This document shows positions 22,260 through 34,016 of a stretch of DNA of 64,000 nucleotides, one piece after another. Where the stretch lies: assembly GCA_003971905.1 (NCBI GenBank), contig RSEE01000082.1, forward strand, positions 124,001 to 188,000. Reading direction: 5' to 3'. Position 1 is the first letter of the stretch, and every line of letters starts with the position of its first letter. This DNA comes from Moniliella sp. 'wahieum'. Taxonomy: Eukaryota; Basidiomycota; Moniliellomycetes; Moniliellales; Moniliellaceae. A program made the position numbers and the translations under genes. Under the pieces are notes generated by a model. The model had not been told where the DNA came from, ran no database searches, and worked only from the letters and a program-made list of their open reading frames with translations.

Positions 22260-24085
22260 ATGGCCCCCACACGCCCCACCCGTCCGCCTCGGCCTGCCGG
22301 GGCCACCACCCTCCGCCTCGTCCTCGCCCTCGCCCTCGCCCTCGCCCTCGCCGCCACCCCCCGCCCTGCCGCTGCGCACGGCAACCACGAGCATGCCGCC
22401 GAGGTGCAAGACGCCGTCCCCGTCGACACGGTCCTCTGGATCCACATCGCCCTCCAGTCCTTCGTCTGGCTCGTTCTCTTCCCCTTCGTCATGGTCCTTG
22501 GTCTCGTTCGCCACCGCCTCCATGTCCCCCTCGGCATCTTCGCCCTGCTCGCCACCACGCTGGGGTACGTGTTGGGGTACGCACACAAGGGCCGCACCTT
22601 CCCCTCCTCGACCCACGGTCCCATGGGCGGCGTCTTGATCGTCATCCTGGCTGGGCAGTTTGTGCTGGGCGTGTACCTCAAGCTGCACCGGCAACCGTTT
22701 GGCGTCTATGTCCACCAGGCGCTCCTGTTTGTGCATGGTCTGCTGGGCCGCCTCTTCCCTGTCTTGGGATGGACCCAGTGCTTACTGGGCATTGTTGCCT
22801 TCCGCGGGTGGTGTCGCGGCGGGCGCTTGGGCCAGTGCCTGGCACTACATTATGGGCAGCTCCATCTCTGCCTATGGTGTCATCCTCATCCTTTCCCTCT
22901 CTGCCGGTGGCTCCGCCTGGCTGGCCCGCCAAAACAAAGCGCAGGAGCACTACGAGGCCTGGCTCATCTTTCTCTGGGGCATGTTCAACACCTTTACTGA
23001 GCATCATGGTGGGCCCTGGACGCACAAAGATTTGCAGCACACCATGATGGGTGTGCTGTGGTGGACTGGTGGTGCGGTGGCGTTGTGGCAAACTCGGAAT
23101 GGACAACGCTCTGTCTTCCCCTCCCTCATCTTACTCTTGACTGGGTGGGCCATGGCCGCCCACTCGCAATCGCTGGTGCGCTTCCTCTACCCTGCCCTAT
23201 ACGGCACCCTGTTGGGGGCTTGTTGAAACGGAAGACTGACTGACTTGCCCAATCACTTTTTTTTGACAGATGCTTTCGACGATGGTACATGCGCTGTTTG
23301 GCTATGCTCTGTGCGGGGCATCGCTAGCGCGGATCGTCGAGATTTGCTTTGTGCTGAAAGAGCAGCGGAACGGCGACGAGGCCCTCACGGCCTCCGGGTC
23401 GGGCTCGGGGCGGGAGGAAGGCAGGACGGCGGGCCAACAAGCCGCCGCTCGTTCCCCGCGTGTCTTCTCCTACCTGCCCGCATACCTTATGGTCGCCGCC
23501 GGCATCCTCTTCATGTCCGCCACTGACGAGGAGCTGCACTGGGCCGACGACCAAGGTGTGGATGGCGGCACATGGGGCATGATTGACTTTTCAGTGGCCT
23601 TTTTTGTGTTTTTCTACACCTCCGTCTTGGTTGACCAGTACACGTCGTGGGGCGGGCGGTTTGGCCAACGCAATGCTGCGGCGCGAGGCACAGGACCCGA
23701 TGCCGAAGCGGCAGCTGCTTACCAGGCTGTCGCAGGCAACGAGGAGACCGAGGAGACCGAGGAGATGGAGATGGAGGATCGCAGGCGCTTGTCCGTCGAC
23801 GGCCAGCTGTCTGGGGAGGAAGATGCCGTTCCGCTCACCCGTGGCTCTCCCAAGCATACCTCCCACCCTCTTCGTTGCGGGCCGAGTCGGTTGGTGAGCC
23901 CTTGAGCCATATGGCGCGCGGTGATGAGCTGCGCAGTGGGACGGGGGTCTTCGCCACTGAGGCCATCTCTTCCGGACCCACGCCTCTCCACCTCTTCCGA
24001 TCCGCACCATGTACTTTGGTCGACGCATGACGACCCGGAACACGACCCGTTTGCCGACTCGGACGATACGGCGACGCTGGCCTGA
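22260..24085 (+). CDS. YTP1: YTP1-like integral membrane protein
   Basis: Fungal YTP1 family (N-terminal DUF2427 plus YTP1 domain), a multi-pass membrane protein of unknown biochemical role related in topology to cytochrome b561-type proteins. The ATG at 22260 opens a signal peptide made of an LA-repeat microsatellite, followed by AAHGNHEHAAEV. Family landmarks are HIALQSFVWLVLFPFVMVLG, GQFVLGVYLKLHR, HYIMGSSISAYGVILIL, FLWGMFNTFTEHHG, and after a short intron (about 23226-23267) VHALFGYALCGASLARIVEI and YLPAYLMVAAGILFMSATDE. Conserved His residues (HGNHEH, EHHG, LHWAD) could bind metal or haem. A one-base slip lies at CLA/HYIMG (about 22845). The tail is acidic, and the frame ending DDPEHDPFADSDDTATLA at 24085 is the best C-terminus. 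Confidence 0.85.
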
Positions 24086-24811
24086 GCGTGAGGGGTGGCG
24101 AACACGGTCGCCGCTGTCCCTGCGTATCTCACAGAATTTGCTATGTGTTGTTGTCTCGAGTGTGTTCAACATTCAACGTTCATGTGCGATAGGAGTAGGC
24201 ATTGCTAGGTACACGACACTGGGTGTAGCGTGTCCGCGCCCCCTGCCTGTCATGGCCCACCCAACATCATGGACAGGATCAAGGGCGAGGAATGAAATGG
24301 CGAGGGGGAGGCGTGTGTTTGATTTGGCCCATCTGTCCCGCCCGCCCCAGCACCGAGGCAGCTGGGGGGTTCCTTTGTCCGGGCGGCGATCTGACACGAG
24401 CAGGGGGGAGAAGCAAGCGAAGCACACGAGGGAGATGGCGGATGGTAATGGCGTGGTGGCAGTGGTGGTGGTGGTGGTGGTGGTGGTGCAAATCGCATGA
24501 GCTCCGCCCCGCGCGCATGCCACAGCAGCAACCCTAGCCGCCCGGGCGCGCCACACGCCCGCGTTACGTCAGCGCGCACCTGGTTGGCATGCGGGCGGCA
24601 CGGAGGCAGTGTGCGGGGTGCGCGGCGCGCAGCCGAGGAGAGTGCCCCCGCGCCTGCGGCCCGCGCGCTGTAACACAACCAACACCGGAACGGGGGCAGT
24701 GCGCCGCGCCTTGAACATTGCAGTCCGCACTGTCTTCCGTCCGCGCCAACACAGGCAAATGCACGACCAGAGTGCCCCCCAACACCACCACCACCACCAC
24801 CCCACCCCAGC
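24086..24811. other. Intergenic / promoter region
   Basis: No gene seen. A GTG trinucleotide run lies at 24462-24488 and a TTACGTCA site at 24564-24571, about 250 bases upstream of the next start codon. Confidence 0.6.
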
Positions 24812-26559
24812 ATGTCCGCCCCGTCCCCCCCATCCCGCCGCCCGAGCGCGATGCCTCGGACGACCCCGCCGAGCTGCGCAGCATCATCGCCTCCCTCCGC
24901 GCCGCCCTCGCCTCCGCCGCGGCCGCCGACCCGTCAGCTTGCCCTCCTCCAAGCCGAGCGCGACCAGGCCCTGCAGCAGCGCGACGAGCAAGCCAGCACG
25001 GTGCGCGACCTGCGCTTGCGTCTCGACGACTCGCGCAAGGCCTTCATGCGCCTCCAGGCCGAGGGGGAGCGTACGAAAAGCGATTGCCGTCCGCCGTCGC
25101 TCCCCTTCCGTTGGCCCCGGCGCAGCACCGGCACCGGCACCACCCTCCTCCTCCCCTCTGCCTCGGCCACTGTCTCTCCTACCCCGGCAGGACCGCTGAA
25201 GAAGAGGAGGAGGCCAAGGCCAAACGTGCGTCCAAACGTGCCTCTCTTGCCTTTGGACCGAACGGGTCGATCAACATTGCGGCCGCCGCAATTTTGGACG
25301 CAGTGCGCATTCCCGCACAGGCTCGCTTGCCACGCCTACCTCTACTACGACCGCGTCCACAGCGGCCGACCGTAACCTCCGTCGCCTTTCCCTCCTTGGA
25401 CGCCCACCTTCCACCCCCTCGCAAGCAGGGAATGAGGACGCTTCCGCTACCCTGATCGGACTGGGCATCCAAGCCCCCTGCTTCCCACTGCTTCTGCCGC
25501 TGCACCAACCGCGCCCGAGAGCCGGCGTCCGGGCCACCGACGAACGTCGAGTAGTATCAGTGGCCTTAGTGTGGTGAGTGCTTCCCTTCGTCCGATTTCC
25601 CCCTCGGGACTGAGTGCGGCTTCTTCCCGTGCACCCAGTCCGCGTATGCCCTCTTCGATGCAGACTTCCGCCGAGGCAGAGGAAGCGGCGGACGTTGCAC
25701 GGCGTCGGTCCGGATGTTAGGTACGGGAGCTGGTGGTGCTGGTGGAGAGGCGCAGCCAGTCAGTTTGGCGGGTGTGACGGCGGAGCGGTTGAATGCGCAG
25801 TTGAGCGCGCGTGGGGCCGAGGTGGAGCGGCTGCGGGCTGAGATGCGTGGGATGCGAGAAGAGTTGGAGCAAGCGCGCGAAGCGCGGGATGCGTCCGAGG
25901 TGTGTCTCCAAGCTTTAAGAGAGTACCTTGCTCTCTTGCCCCAGGACCCTGTGGACGCAGGTGCGTCTGCATCTGGCTCAGGCGAGAGGTCGGGGTCAGG
26001 GTCTGGGTCAGGATCAGGGTCGGGGTCCACCTCGGCCCCAGGACCCGTTACGCTCAACCTTCCCCCTCTTCCGATCGCCTCGACGGGTGCGCTGGAACCG
26101 GGTGACGAAGAGGCGGTTCTCCGTCCCACGCGGCCCAGTCATCAAGCGCAGGAATCCTGGTCTACCAAACTAGGCTCGATGTGGCGGCGGGCGACGACGG
26201 CAGGGCCTCAAGATGGCACGGATGGAGGAGAAGGCAAGCCTGGGTCTCCCACCTCGGCCGTGAGTCCGGGCAAGCCCATTGACCCGTCTACCTCGGCGCC
26301 AGCGTCGGCCACTTCGACATCTCCCCGTGCCCGCTCCAACAGCTACGCCCAATCGCTCAGCGTCAACTTCTCTGCCCTGGGTCTGCCCATGGGCTGGGTC
26401 GCGCCGCCACCTCTCCCGGCGAAGAGCGTCCGGAACCAGTGCCGGAGGAAGAGGAGCCTCCGCGACCGAGGGGCAATCCTCTCTACCCCGCCACCTCGGC
26501 ACCGCTCAACCACCTCGTTCCAACCGAGTCCAACCCAGTACCGACGGCGGAACCGGTAG
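24812..26559 (+). CDS. Serine-rich coiled-coil protein of unknown function
   Basis: Not recognised as a named gene. Two heptad-rich coiled-coil stretches are clear: near 24860-25065 (AELRSIIASLRAALA, LALLQAERDQALQQRDEQAS, VRDLRLRLDDSRKAF) and near 25765-25935 (GVTAERLNAQLSARGAEVER, LRAEMRGMREELEQAREARD, ASEVCLQALREYLALL). The second resembles a coiled-coil seen in many uncharacterised basidiomycete proteins, from memory. Between and after them is Ser/Pro-rich disordered sequence, including an SG run encoded by a GGGTCA-type microsatellite (about 25980-26030) and RRLSLLGRPPSTPSQAG, a plausible phosphosite region. An intron (donor GTACGA about 25071, acceptor GGCAG about 25190) is likely. Frames change several times. 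The stop may be at 26559 or, in another frame, near 26565 or 26715. Confidence 0.6.
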
Positions 26560-27822
26560 CCGTGTAGCAGGCTCACAGACTAGCGCATGGCCCTGCCCTT
26601 GCTTCGTGGTCCGCTCGCCCACCTGCCGAAAAGGTGAAGCCCAAGCTTGGATCTTGGAACTTAAAACGTTCGGTGGATGGGATGCGACATGTGAAGTGTA
26701 CCAAGGTATGGTGGCCCAATGGGGTAGGACTGTGTCGGTGTAACTGGAATCCCGTCGCTGTCTGTGTCTCTGTCTCTGTATCTCCACGCGCCCTGCTCCC
26801 TGTTCCTTGCCTATGACTCACGGCTCATGGCTTCTGACTCTGGCTCATGGTTCATGGCTTATGGCTTCTTCTCACTCTGCATCCCCCTATCCCCCTGTCC
26901 CTCTGTGCTCGGCCCACGGGTCTGTAAGCTGTCCCACCCAGTCTCTCTACCCTCCTCGCTCCCCTGGATTGCCTCCGACTTACATTCCGACTTACATTCC
27001 GACTTACATTGTACGCTGAGCTGCCCGAACCCATACTGTCATGCATGTGCCGATCTCGATGTGTTACCTCCCCGCCGCCGCAAGGTTTCTTTGGTTCGTG
27101 GCGCACTTAGCTACGTATACCTCGGGCGCAAGAGGGGGTAGAACGCAGAAATCAGTTGCCCTACGGCTCTGCATCGAATCAACATCGAGCGGTGGAACGT
27201 GAACGTGAGTTCCGTCCGAGTGTATCGTGCGGAAGAAAGAAAGACAGACATGACATGACATACAGCTGGGCACACATGCAGCTGGACCATAGTTGCGTCC
27301 CGCTGTGCCCGTGGGACGAGAAGGGGGAGGAGGTACAGACATTTGGACATTGAGCTTTCCCTTATCGCGGGCCTCGACGCGTGCCTAGGACTGTGGGTAG
27401 CAACCCTGGACCTGGGATAGGCAAGCTCCTCCATCCCACCCTTCCCCACTCCCCCCTACCCCCTTCGCCCACACCACGTCCAGCACAGGAGCCAAGCTGA
27501 GACCCCTCTACGCCCACATGCTGCGCGGGCTTGAAGCTTGCAACGTGCATTCTGAGGCGTGAAAGCTAAAAGCTGACAGCGGGACTGACGTACGCGCGCC
27601 CCACGCCCTTCGCGCATGATCAGGAAGTGGTGGCGGGACGACGGTGAGCTTGGCGGGCCGCGGCTGCTGCGGCGCGAATGCGCTCCACGACCGCCGCTTC
27701 GTCCTGCTCCTGTCGCGCCAAGCCGGGCGGGTCGAGCTCAGACGGTGACCCGGGGGCGGGGGCGGGGGCAGGGACGGGCGGGAGACCCTGTACCGGTCCT
27801 AGTCCTGGTCCCGCTCTAGGCG
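26560..27822. other. Intergenic, simple-sequence rich
   Basis: No gene supported. It contains degenerate repeats of GGCTCATGGCTT type (about 26810-26885) and three copies of GACTTACATTCC (about 26978-27011). No RNA gene recognised. Confidence 0.55.
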
Positions 27823-29395
27823 CTACTGGACCGCCGGAGCGCGAAGGGACGCCGATGCGGTCGTCGACGGAGGTGGGTTGACGTTATTTTCGATACCGAG
27901 GAGGTTGCACAGTGCGACAGTTTGTGGGTTGGTGTACCACATTCCTGCGCGTATACAGACACGTATGCACATACAAGCACGCATGCATCAGTTAGAAAGG
28001 CTTGTCAGACGAAGTGGATGGGCATTGCGCGCCTACTTGCGCCGTGATACGTACCTTCCAGTCCTGGTCCCATGCTCAAGCTCGGTACAAGCGGCGGGGC
28101 AGTAGGGGTGAATTGTTGGGTGGCCAACACGTCGAAAGAGGCTGTGTGGTGGAGAAGGTGTAGGGTTTTAGCTTGGACCTCGGCCGGCGTGGGCGGTTGT
28201 AACGCCGGCTGGGTGCGGTGGGTAGATTGTTGGGCTTGGGTGAGAGCGAGGATGGCGAGCCATTCGGGTAGGTAGCGCAATTGCTCCGGCGCAGGTGGGT
28301 CAGCCCGCTGGTTCTCCGCCTCCTCCTGCGGGTGCGGGGGGATGTCGAGGAACTGGGTGCATGGATAAAGGAGCGGAAGGAAGGTGAGTGGAAGAAGAAG
28401 AACAGCAACTTTGTGAGGAACACTAGACGCGAGCGAGACAACGTACCTGCAAATGTTCATTGGCGCGACTGCACTTGCCCAAGGCGAGAAAGCTGGTGTG
28501 GGGAGTGGCAGGGCGCCATTGGTGGGTTGGAGGGGACGCTTCTGTCTCCGCGCCCGCCTCCGCCTCCGCCTCTGCCTCCGCCTCTGCCTCCGCCTGGGCC
28601 TGCTCCCATCCAATGCGGGCTGGGAACTTGATGTGCATATGGGCGGCGAACCAGTAGCGGGGCCGAATCTTTTCGCCCATGGCGTCGGACAGCGGGTTGC
28701 CCAGCTGGCCGCGTAGGGCATCAGGACGAAAGTACGGTTTAGCGGCAAACAGGCGGTCCTTATCGCCGTACCGAGTGACCGAGGCTGGCCAGTCATGGGT
28801 CAGCAGGACGTCCACAGCCACCTTACCTGCGGTAGCAAGGAGAGACAGACGATCCATGTCGAAGCGGCGGACGTGGTAGGCGCTCCTTACAGAGGCAGGG
28901 GTGTACGGAGCGCGTTCCCATCGGCCAGCATCGATATCGTGGTCCTTGTAGATCCCACTCAAGCCAGCGACTGTCAAGCCGGCCACACGTACCGCACCAG
29001 CGTGTCCGAGAAAGTACATGTTAGGCGCGACCCATCCGCCGAGGGCGAGTTCATCGAGGTACCCGCTCCCTCGTGGTTGCCGCCAACCAAGAGGTGAGGT
29101 AGGGCGCGGTGGTGGCGCCAGCATAGTACCGCTGAAAGTCGCCCATGCGTTTGTACTTGTCCGGCACGGCGAGGCTGGCCAGGTCAGCGGCGTTGCGCAG
29201 CGCCTGAACGTCGCCGCAGAGAAGAACAAGCTGGGTGCGCTGGCCAGCCGCCTCGTCGGCAGCGGCAATGGTGGCGTAGATCTTGTCCAGCTCGCCATGG
29301 ACGCAGCCCTGGATGGCGACCTATCACGTCCGCAGCGGCGGTCAGCGCCAGCGGTGCGCAGCGGGAGGAGGGATAGGGATACGGACTCGGACCAT
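27823..29395 (-). CDS. DBR1: RNA lariat debranching enzyme
   Basis: Metallophosphoesterase that cleaves the 2'-5' bond of excised intron lariats in the nucleus. Four exons, about 435 residues. Exon 1 is only ATG-GTC-CGA (29395-29387); introns are 29386-29321, 28446-28353 and 28054-27955. Splicing gives MVRVAIQGCVHGELDKIY, with the metal-binding GCVHGELD, then LVLLCGDVQALRN, GGNHEGSGYLDELALGGWVA, YFLGHAGAVRVAGLTVAGLSG, VDVLLTHDWP, YWFAAHMHIKFPA and the DBR1 C-terminal domain ending MWYTNPQTVALCNLLGIENN. All family metal ligands (CVH, GD, GNHE, H in THDWP, HxH) are present. Two one-base slips flank GGNHEG (about 29100 and 29070). An AE dipeptide run encoded by a hexamer repeat (about 28555-28600) is an unusual insertion. 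Confidence 0.92.
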
Positions 29396-29825
29396 GGCGG
29401 AGGGGGGGGTGGCAGCAGCCGTGCGAATAATACTCCCCTTGGGCGATCAAGCATCCTCGACCCCGGTTTCCAATGTTGGCTGTGTGCTTACTTAACCTAC
29501 GCGGAGCGCGACTTGTGCGGGGGCCACTTGGGCCTTTTTTATACAGCAGAGAGGCAATCCACGTTCATTCAGGCCGATCCATACCGCAACACCAGCGCCC
29601 CAAGCGAGGCAACGGCAGCGTTGAGGAGCAGAGCGGCAGGGAGCAGGGGGCAGAGTGGCAGGGGAACAGGAGACAGGGGAGAAGGGGATGAGGGGAACAG
29701 GCGCAGGGGGGAGGAAGCAAACGAAGCAGACATGCACAGGGAAGACAGGCACACCAACCCCGGCAAAACAGCAACAAGCAGCCGCGCCCACAGACCAGAT
29801 TACGGTCGCCCGTCACCGCGTCACG

Positions 29826-31454
29826 TCACCGCGACGCGCGGTACACGTAGTGCTTGTTGATCAGGTGGAAGGTGGTGGCGTTGATGATGGTAAACAGCCA
29901 GAACACCAGACCGCCCTTTCCGCCGTCGAGGTGGCCGAGCAAGTTGCGCAAGGGCAAGAAGGTGGAGGCAAGCAAGATGTTGCTGAGCCAGTTGATGCTC
30001 AGTCCCACTGATCCCGCGAGCGAAGCCGCTTGCGGCGGGACTAACTCGGGCAAGATGAGGAACGGGACGGGGCCCATACCGATCGCAAAGCCCATGACGA
30101 AGATGATGATGCACAGGGCGGCAAGGACATTGGAGAGGCCCGTCTCGAGACACAAGCCAAGCACAAATGACGATACTACAGTCACGCCCGATGAGAAGAG
30201 GAGCAACTTTCTTCGTCCCCACTGGTTCTCCGATACGAGGAATAGGCGGGAAAGTCATCAGTGCATTGACCACTGTGATCCCCACACTGATTCTCCGAGC
30301 AATCTCGTCCGCCCCTTCGCCACCCTCAAAGAAACCAGCCATGATGCCCGTGCTAAAGTAGAGAATGGCGTTGACACCCGAAAGTTGCTGGCCCATCTGG
30401 GTAATGACGATCATCCACATGCCCGACCGCAAGCTAGGGTGGGTGAACAAGTCCTTGACCGTAATGGGGCTGGGCAGGTCACTTGCTAGGCGAGGCGGAC
30501 CCAGTGCAGGGGAAGAAGAGGGAAGCAATGCCTCGTGCTCTGGGCTATCACCATCTTCCAACCCGGCGGCTTGCTCCTCAGGCTCAGGGTGGCAGTGGGA
30601 GAGGGAAGAGAAGAGGAAGATGGGGCAGTCTGGGGTTCGGGCTCGGCCGCTGCACCGGTACCCGGCGCATCTGCCGCCGCGAGATCCGGGACGACGGTCC
30701 ACAGTTGCTTGCGTGCATTGTAAGCGAGCATACTAGCATTGGGTACGCCACTGTTTTCAATCGAATGTGGTCCATCGATGGCGACCAACAGGCCCCAGAG
30801 CAACTGTACCGCCGACACGCACGAGCTGATCATTGGCACAAACCGCCAGGCACTATTGGACTTGCCATTCTTCTTGACTGATTCTGCTGCTAGGGCAACA
30901 CCAGCGCTTTGAGCGACAAAGATACCAATCACGACGCCGAGCTGGTTCAGCACGCCAATCGAGCCCTGGATCGAGGGCGGGGAGATATCGTTGAGGTACA
31001 CGGGGACCGCGACCAACGACATGCCCGATCCTAATCCTGTGATCGTACGTCCCAGACCTGCCATTCCACCTGAATGAGACACGGAGATACACGCGTTAAC
31101 CCCCGCATTGAGCGTGAGCGCGACCACCAACGCGCCCCGCAGACCCAGGTGGAACCGACGCTGCACCCAAGGCAAGGCCAAGGAACCCACAAACCCACCA
31201 ACCGTAAACAGCGCCGTGACCAAGCCAAACTGCGTGTCGGAGAGCGGGATGCAATCCAGTAGTCCGCCCTGGCCACGCGAGGCACCCTGCACGCCGTAGC
31301 AGGTCAATGCGCCTTGGAGACTGTTGAGCTCGGAAATGCCATAGCCGTAGGAGAAGGAGCTGAGCACGACAAAGAGCACCACGAGGTAAAAGCGGATCCG
31401 CGGGCGGGCAGCAGACGCGGATGAAGCACCCGCGGCGAGCCCAGTGTTGGACAT
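29826..31454 (-). CDS. MFS hexose transporter (glucose/YBR241C-type)
   Basis: Sugar porter of the major facilitator superfamily, about 540 residues and intron-free. Motifs: N-terminal SYGYGISELNSLQGALTC (TM1 and loop), PVYLNDISPPSIQGSIGVLN after TM4, QQLSGVNAILYFSTGIM in TM7, GRRKLLLFSSGVT after TM8 and FLILPELVPPQAASLAGSVG near TM10. The first half resembles yeast YBR241C/VPS73 and animal GLUTs, so vacuolar or plasma membrane location is open. A long Pro/Glu/Ser central loop precedes ITVKDLFTHPSLR. The frame slips near 30590 in that loop, and at about 30235, where one T more would restore FPAYFLVSENQWGRRK. The start follows a GGT microsatellite (31476-31512) only some 20 bases upstream. Confidence 0.88.
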
Positions 31455-32138
31455 GGGGGCGAGATCTCAGAGGAAGGTGGTGGTGGTGGTGGTGGTGGTG
31501 GTGGTGGTGGTGATAGTGGTGGCGATGGCGATGGCAAGGGCAGAGCAAGAGTGTGGGATTGGCTGGGGCCGTCGTTGTCGCTCGGAGGAAGGGTGATCTG
31601 CCATGATCGATGATTACGATGTTTCAAAGCCCGAGCGAGCGACAAGCGACGAGCATCGAGCAGGCCCTGTGATTCGACATTAATCAAGCTACCCAGGATC
31701 CGAGCTGGGCAACCTGCTGCGCTGAGTACTGAGTGGGCTCTAGGGAAGGCTATAGGTTATAGACTAGTGCTTTCAACGGCCCCAAAGCGATCCTGCTCAT
31801 CCTGCAAGACGAAGGATGGATTCTGTACGTGACATGCAAAGAGATGATCTCGGTGATCATCGAACGAACAGCGTGTCACGGGAGCGCGGCGACAGATGAT
31901 CGAACAGCCATCAGCCATCAGCCATCCGGCCTCAGCGCTCAGCGCCTCAAGACGATGGTCATCGAATCGAGCTGCCGTGGCTGTGAGGGCAACAACGAAG
32001 TGTCGTCGCACCTTCGAGCGGACAGCTGTCGATATATTGGTATTACGCTGCTGTGCGAAGGGGCAGAGGGAAGCAGAAGCAAGAAGCAAGGAGCAAGAAG
32101 CAGGGGACCAGTGCGCAGGGTTCTCACAGCCATAGGTA
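31455..32138. other. Intergenic: upstream of MFS gene, downstream of MCR1
   Basis: A GGT run (31476-31512) sits immediately upstream of the transporter start. Short AGCCATC repeats occur near 31910-31930. No gene or RNA gene recognised. Confidence 0.55.
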
Positions 32139-33210
32139 TTAAAACTTGAATACCTGGTCGGCCGTGTACCCGAGCACCTTGAGGATGCCCTGCAACTGGC
32201 CCTGGGACGAGTTGGAGCCCTTGGGCCCCGCCAGGGCCGTCAGCTGTCCCGGCGGCCCCACACACAAACACATGAACCTTACCTGCGCGCGCAGGGTCGG
32301 GGAGGTACCGACGCACAAGGTCAGGGGTAAGGTACCCTTGAAACCCGGGCCAGTTGGTGGGAGCCTGGTCTAGGCCGTAGACGACGTTGAATTGTGGGTA
32401 ACGGAGGCCAAGCGATCCAGCTTGTCTCGGAGCAGAATGTCCTGTTCGGTCTGGTTGGTGTAGAGAGGGTGACCTTGGTGGTATCTTTAGGGTCGGAGAG
32501 GATGTGGTGGATGAGTTGCCACATGGGCGTGATGCCACTCCCGCCGGCCAGGAGGGCAACTTCCTCAAACTGGTTCGTCTCGTACTTCCACTTAGGTATG
32601 GGGCCCTTGAATGCCAGTCTATCGCCCGGGCGGAGGGAGGCGATGTGGTGGCTCATCCGGCCCGTGGGGTAGTCCTTGACGAGCAAGTCGAGGTGGCCCT
32701 TTTGGTCAGGGGAGCTGATGGGGTGTAAGGACGCAGGAGCGGGTTGCCCTCTTCGTCCGTCAGTCCTTCCACCGCCTGGACCAGGACGGCAGAGGCAGTG
32801 TAGGTGCCAGCCTTGGCGGATAAGGGGAGGGCAAAGGAGACGAGGTGGGTGTTGTGGTTGTAGGCCGTGTTGCTGCGGACGGTGAGCTGACGGAACTCGT
32901 CGGGACTGAGGACGTCGGCGGCAGGCGTCTTGAAGCGGCGGACGTAGTTGTAGCCGCCAGCGGCGATGACAAAGACGCCGAGGACGTAGAAGGGGGCTTT
33001 GGTGGGCGGGCGGCGCGGGGGGGGCGGATAGGGCGGGCGGGAGACGCGCGGGGGGGCAGTGGAGCGGTTGGTGGGGCGGTTGGTGGGGCGGGTGGAGCGG
33101 GTGGAGCGGGTGGAAGCAGGAGAGCGGGAGGAAGCGGGTGGACGGGTGGAGTAGAGACGTATGGGCACGTGCGCCGGCGGACGGAAGGCGAGGCGAAGGG
33201 CGGCAGCCAC
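32139..33210 (-). CDS. MCR1: Mitochondrial NADH-cytochrome b5 reductase
   Basis: FAD enzyme passing electrons from NADH to cytochrome b5 or to the ascorbyl radical in the mitochondrial outer membrane or intermembrane space. About 357 residues: an Arg/Ser/Thr/Pro-rich presequence, one membrane anchor (APFYVLGVFVIAAGG), then the FAD motif LRPYTPIS (about 32730), KGHLDLLVKDYPTGRMS, GDRLAFKGPIPKWKY, the NADH-binding GGSGITPMWQLIHHIL (about 32545) and FVCGPPGQL...GYTADQVFKF-stop, the characteristic MCR1 ending. The frame slips inside YTPIS, near 32430 and at CGPPG, each time in a C or G run. No intron is needed. The ATG at 33210 gives a good targeting peptide. Confidence 0.9.
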
Positions 33211-33470
33211 CCCCGCTGGCCGACGGATGGCCCCAGGCGAGGGAGCATGGCGGAGGCAACGAAGAACGCAGCGAGATGGATATAAACAACCGCCTTCCCT
33301 CCTTCCCCCGCCTCGAGGATGAGGTCAGCATGAATGTTCAACTCTCCCCGCCGCCGCCACTGGGACAACTCCTAAAAGATGAAGATGGTTAAATCGTTGA
33401 CCTTCTCGCAACCTGCCGCAGCTAAGTATCACTCTGATTCCACGTCCAAGGGCTTTCACCCTGATTTCCC

Positions 33471-33497
33471 GGTCGGGATCCCGTCTCGGGACCCGCC
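33471..33497. repeat. Hairpin with a bulged A, family copy 2
   Basis: GGTCGGGATCCC pairs with GGGACCCGCC around the loop GTCTC, with T and A bulged. The core GGGATCCC-N2-CTCGGGACCC is shared with 17623-17648. Confidence 0.55.
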
Positions 33498-33944
33498 GCC
33501 ATGATGCATGACATAGTTATGAAGTTTCGCCAGCCTCCAGAAGGAGGGGGGAGAGAGGGACAAACACACAGCGTCCAAAGTGACTAGTGATCGATGATCG
33601 CCAGCAGCAGCCAGGGGGACAGAAAAGAACGTATTATAACCGGATAACCCCCAATGCAAGTAAAGGATTGGACGACTACAGCATCCTATGCGCGGATGAC
33701 ATGTGACAAACAGCAGAAATCCAGGATAGCAAGCAAAACAAATAGTATAGTCATCGTACGTTTTTGAGTAACAGGCAGGGAGTACTTGCAGAACAAACAA
33801 GAGTCCAGCGGTCTCCCATTGCATCATGCATCATGCTTTTTCGAATACGGGCAACAAGGAAGTAGAAGTTCAACGTGAACCGTGAACTGGGAACTGTGAG
33901 AACTGAGAACCATCACGCGGCACAGGCGTCATTAGACCCCACAA

Positions 33945-33996
33945 TCTCAGGCCTCATGTCACAGGTCAAGTCTCAGGCCTCATGTCACAGGTCAAG
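33945..33996. repeat. 26-bp perfect direct repeat x2
   Basis: Two adjacent identical copies of a unit beginning TCTCAGGCCTCATG, plus the first six bases of a third, ending 15 bases from the stop codon of the sedolisin gene, so probably inside its 3' UTR. Confidence 0.8.
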
Positions 33997-34016
33997 TCTC
34001 AGAGACGTCTCAGGGT

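Larger units (their letters stand above)
33211..34016. other. Intergenic with hairpin and 26-bp direct repeat
   Basis: Contains the second copy of a bulged hairpin (33471-33497), followed by GCCATGATGCATGACAT, and a perfect 26-bp tandem duplication (33945-33996). No gene recognised. Confidence 0.55.

Noticed and set aside
31476-31512. GGT run as a CRISPR-like or telomeric repeat
   Set aside because: A simple trinucleotide microsatellite without spacers and not a telomere unit.
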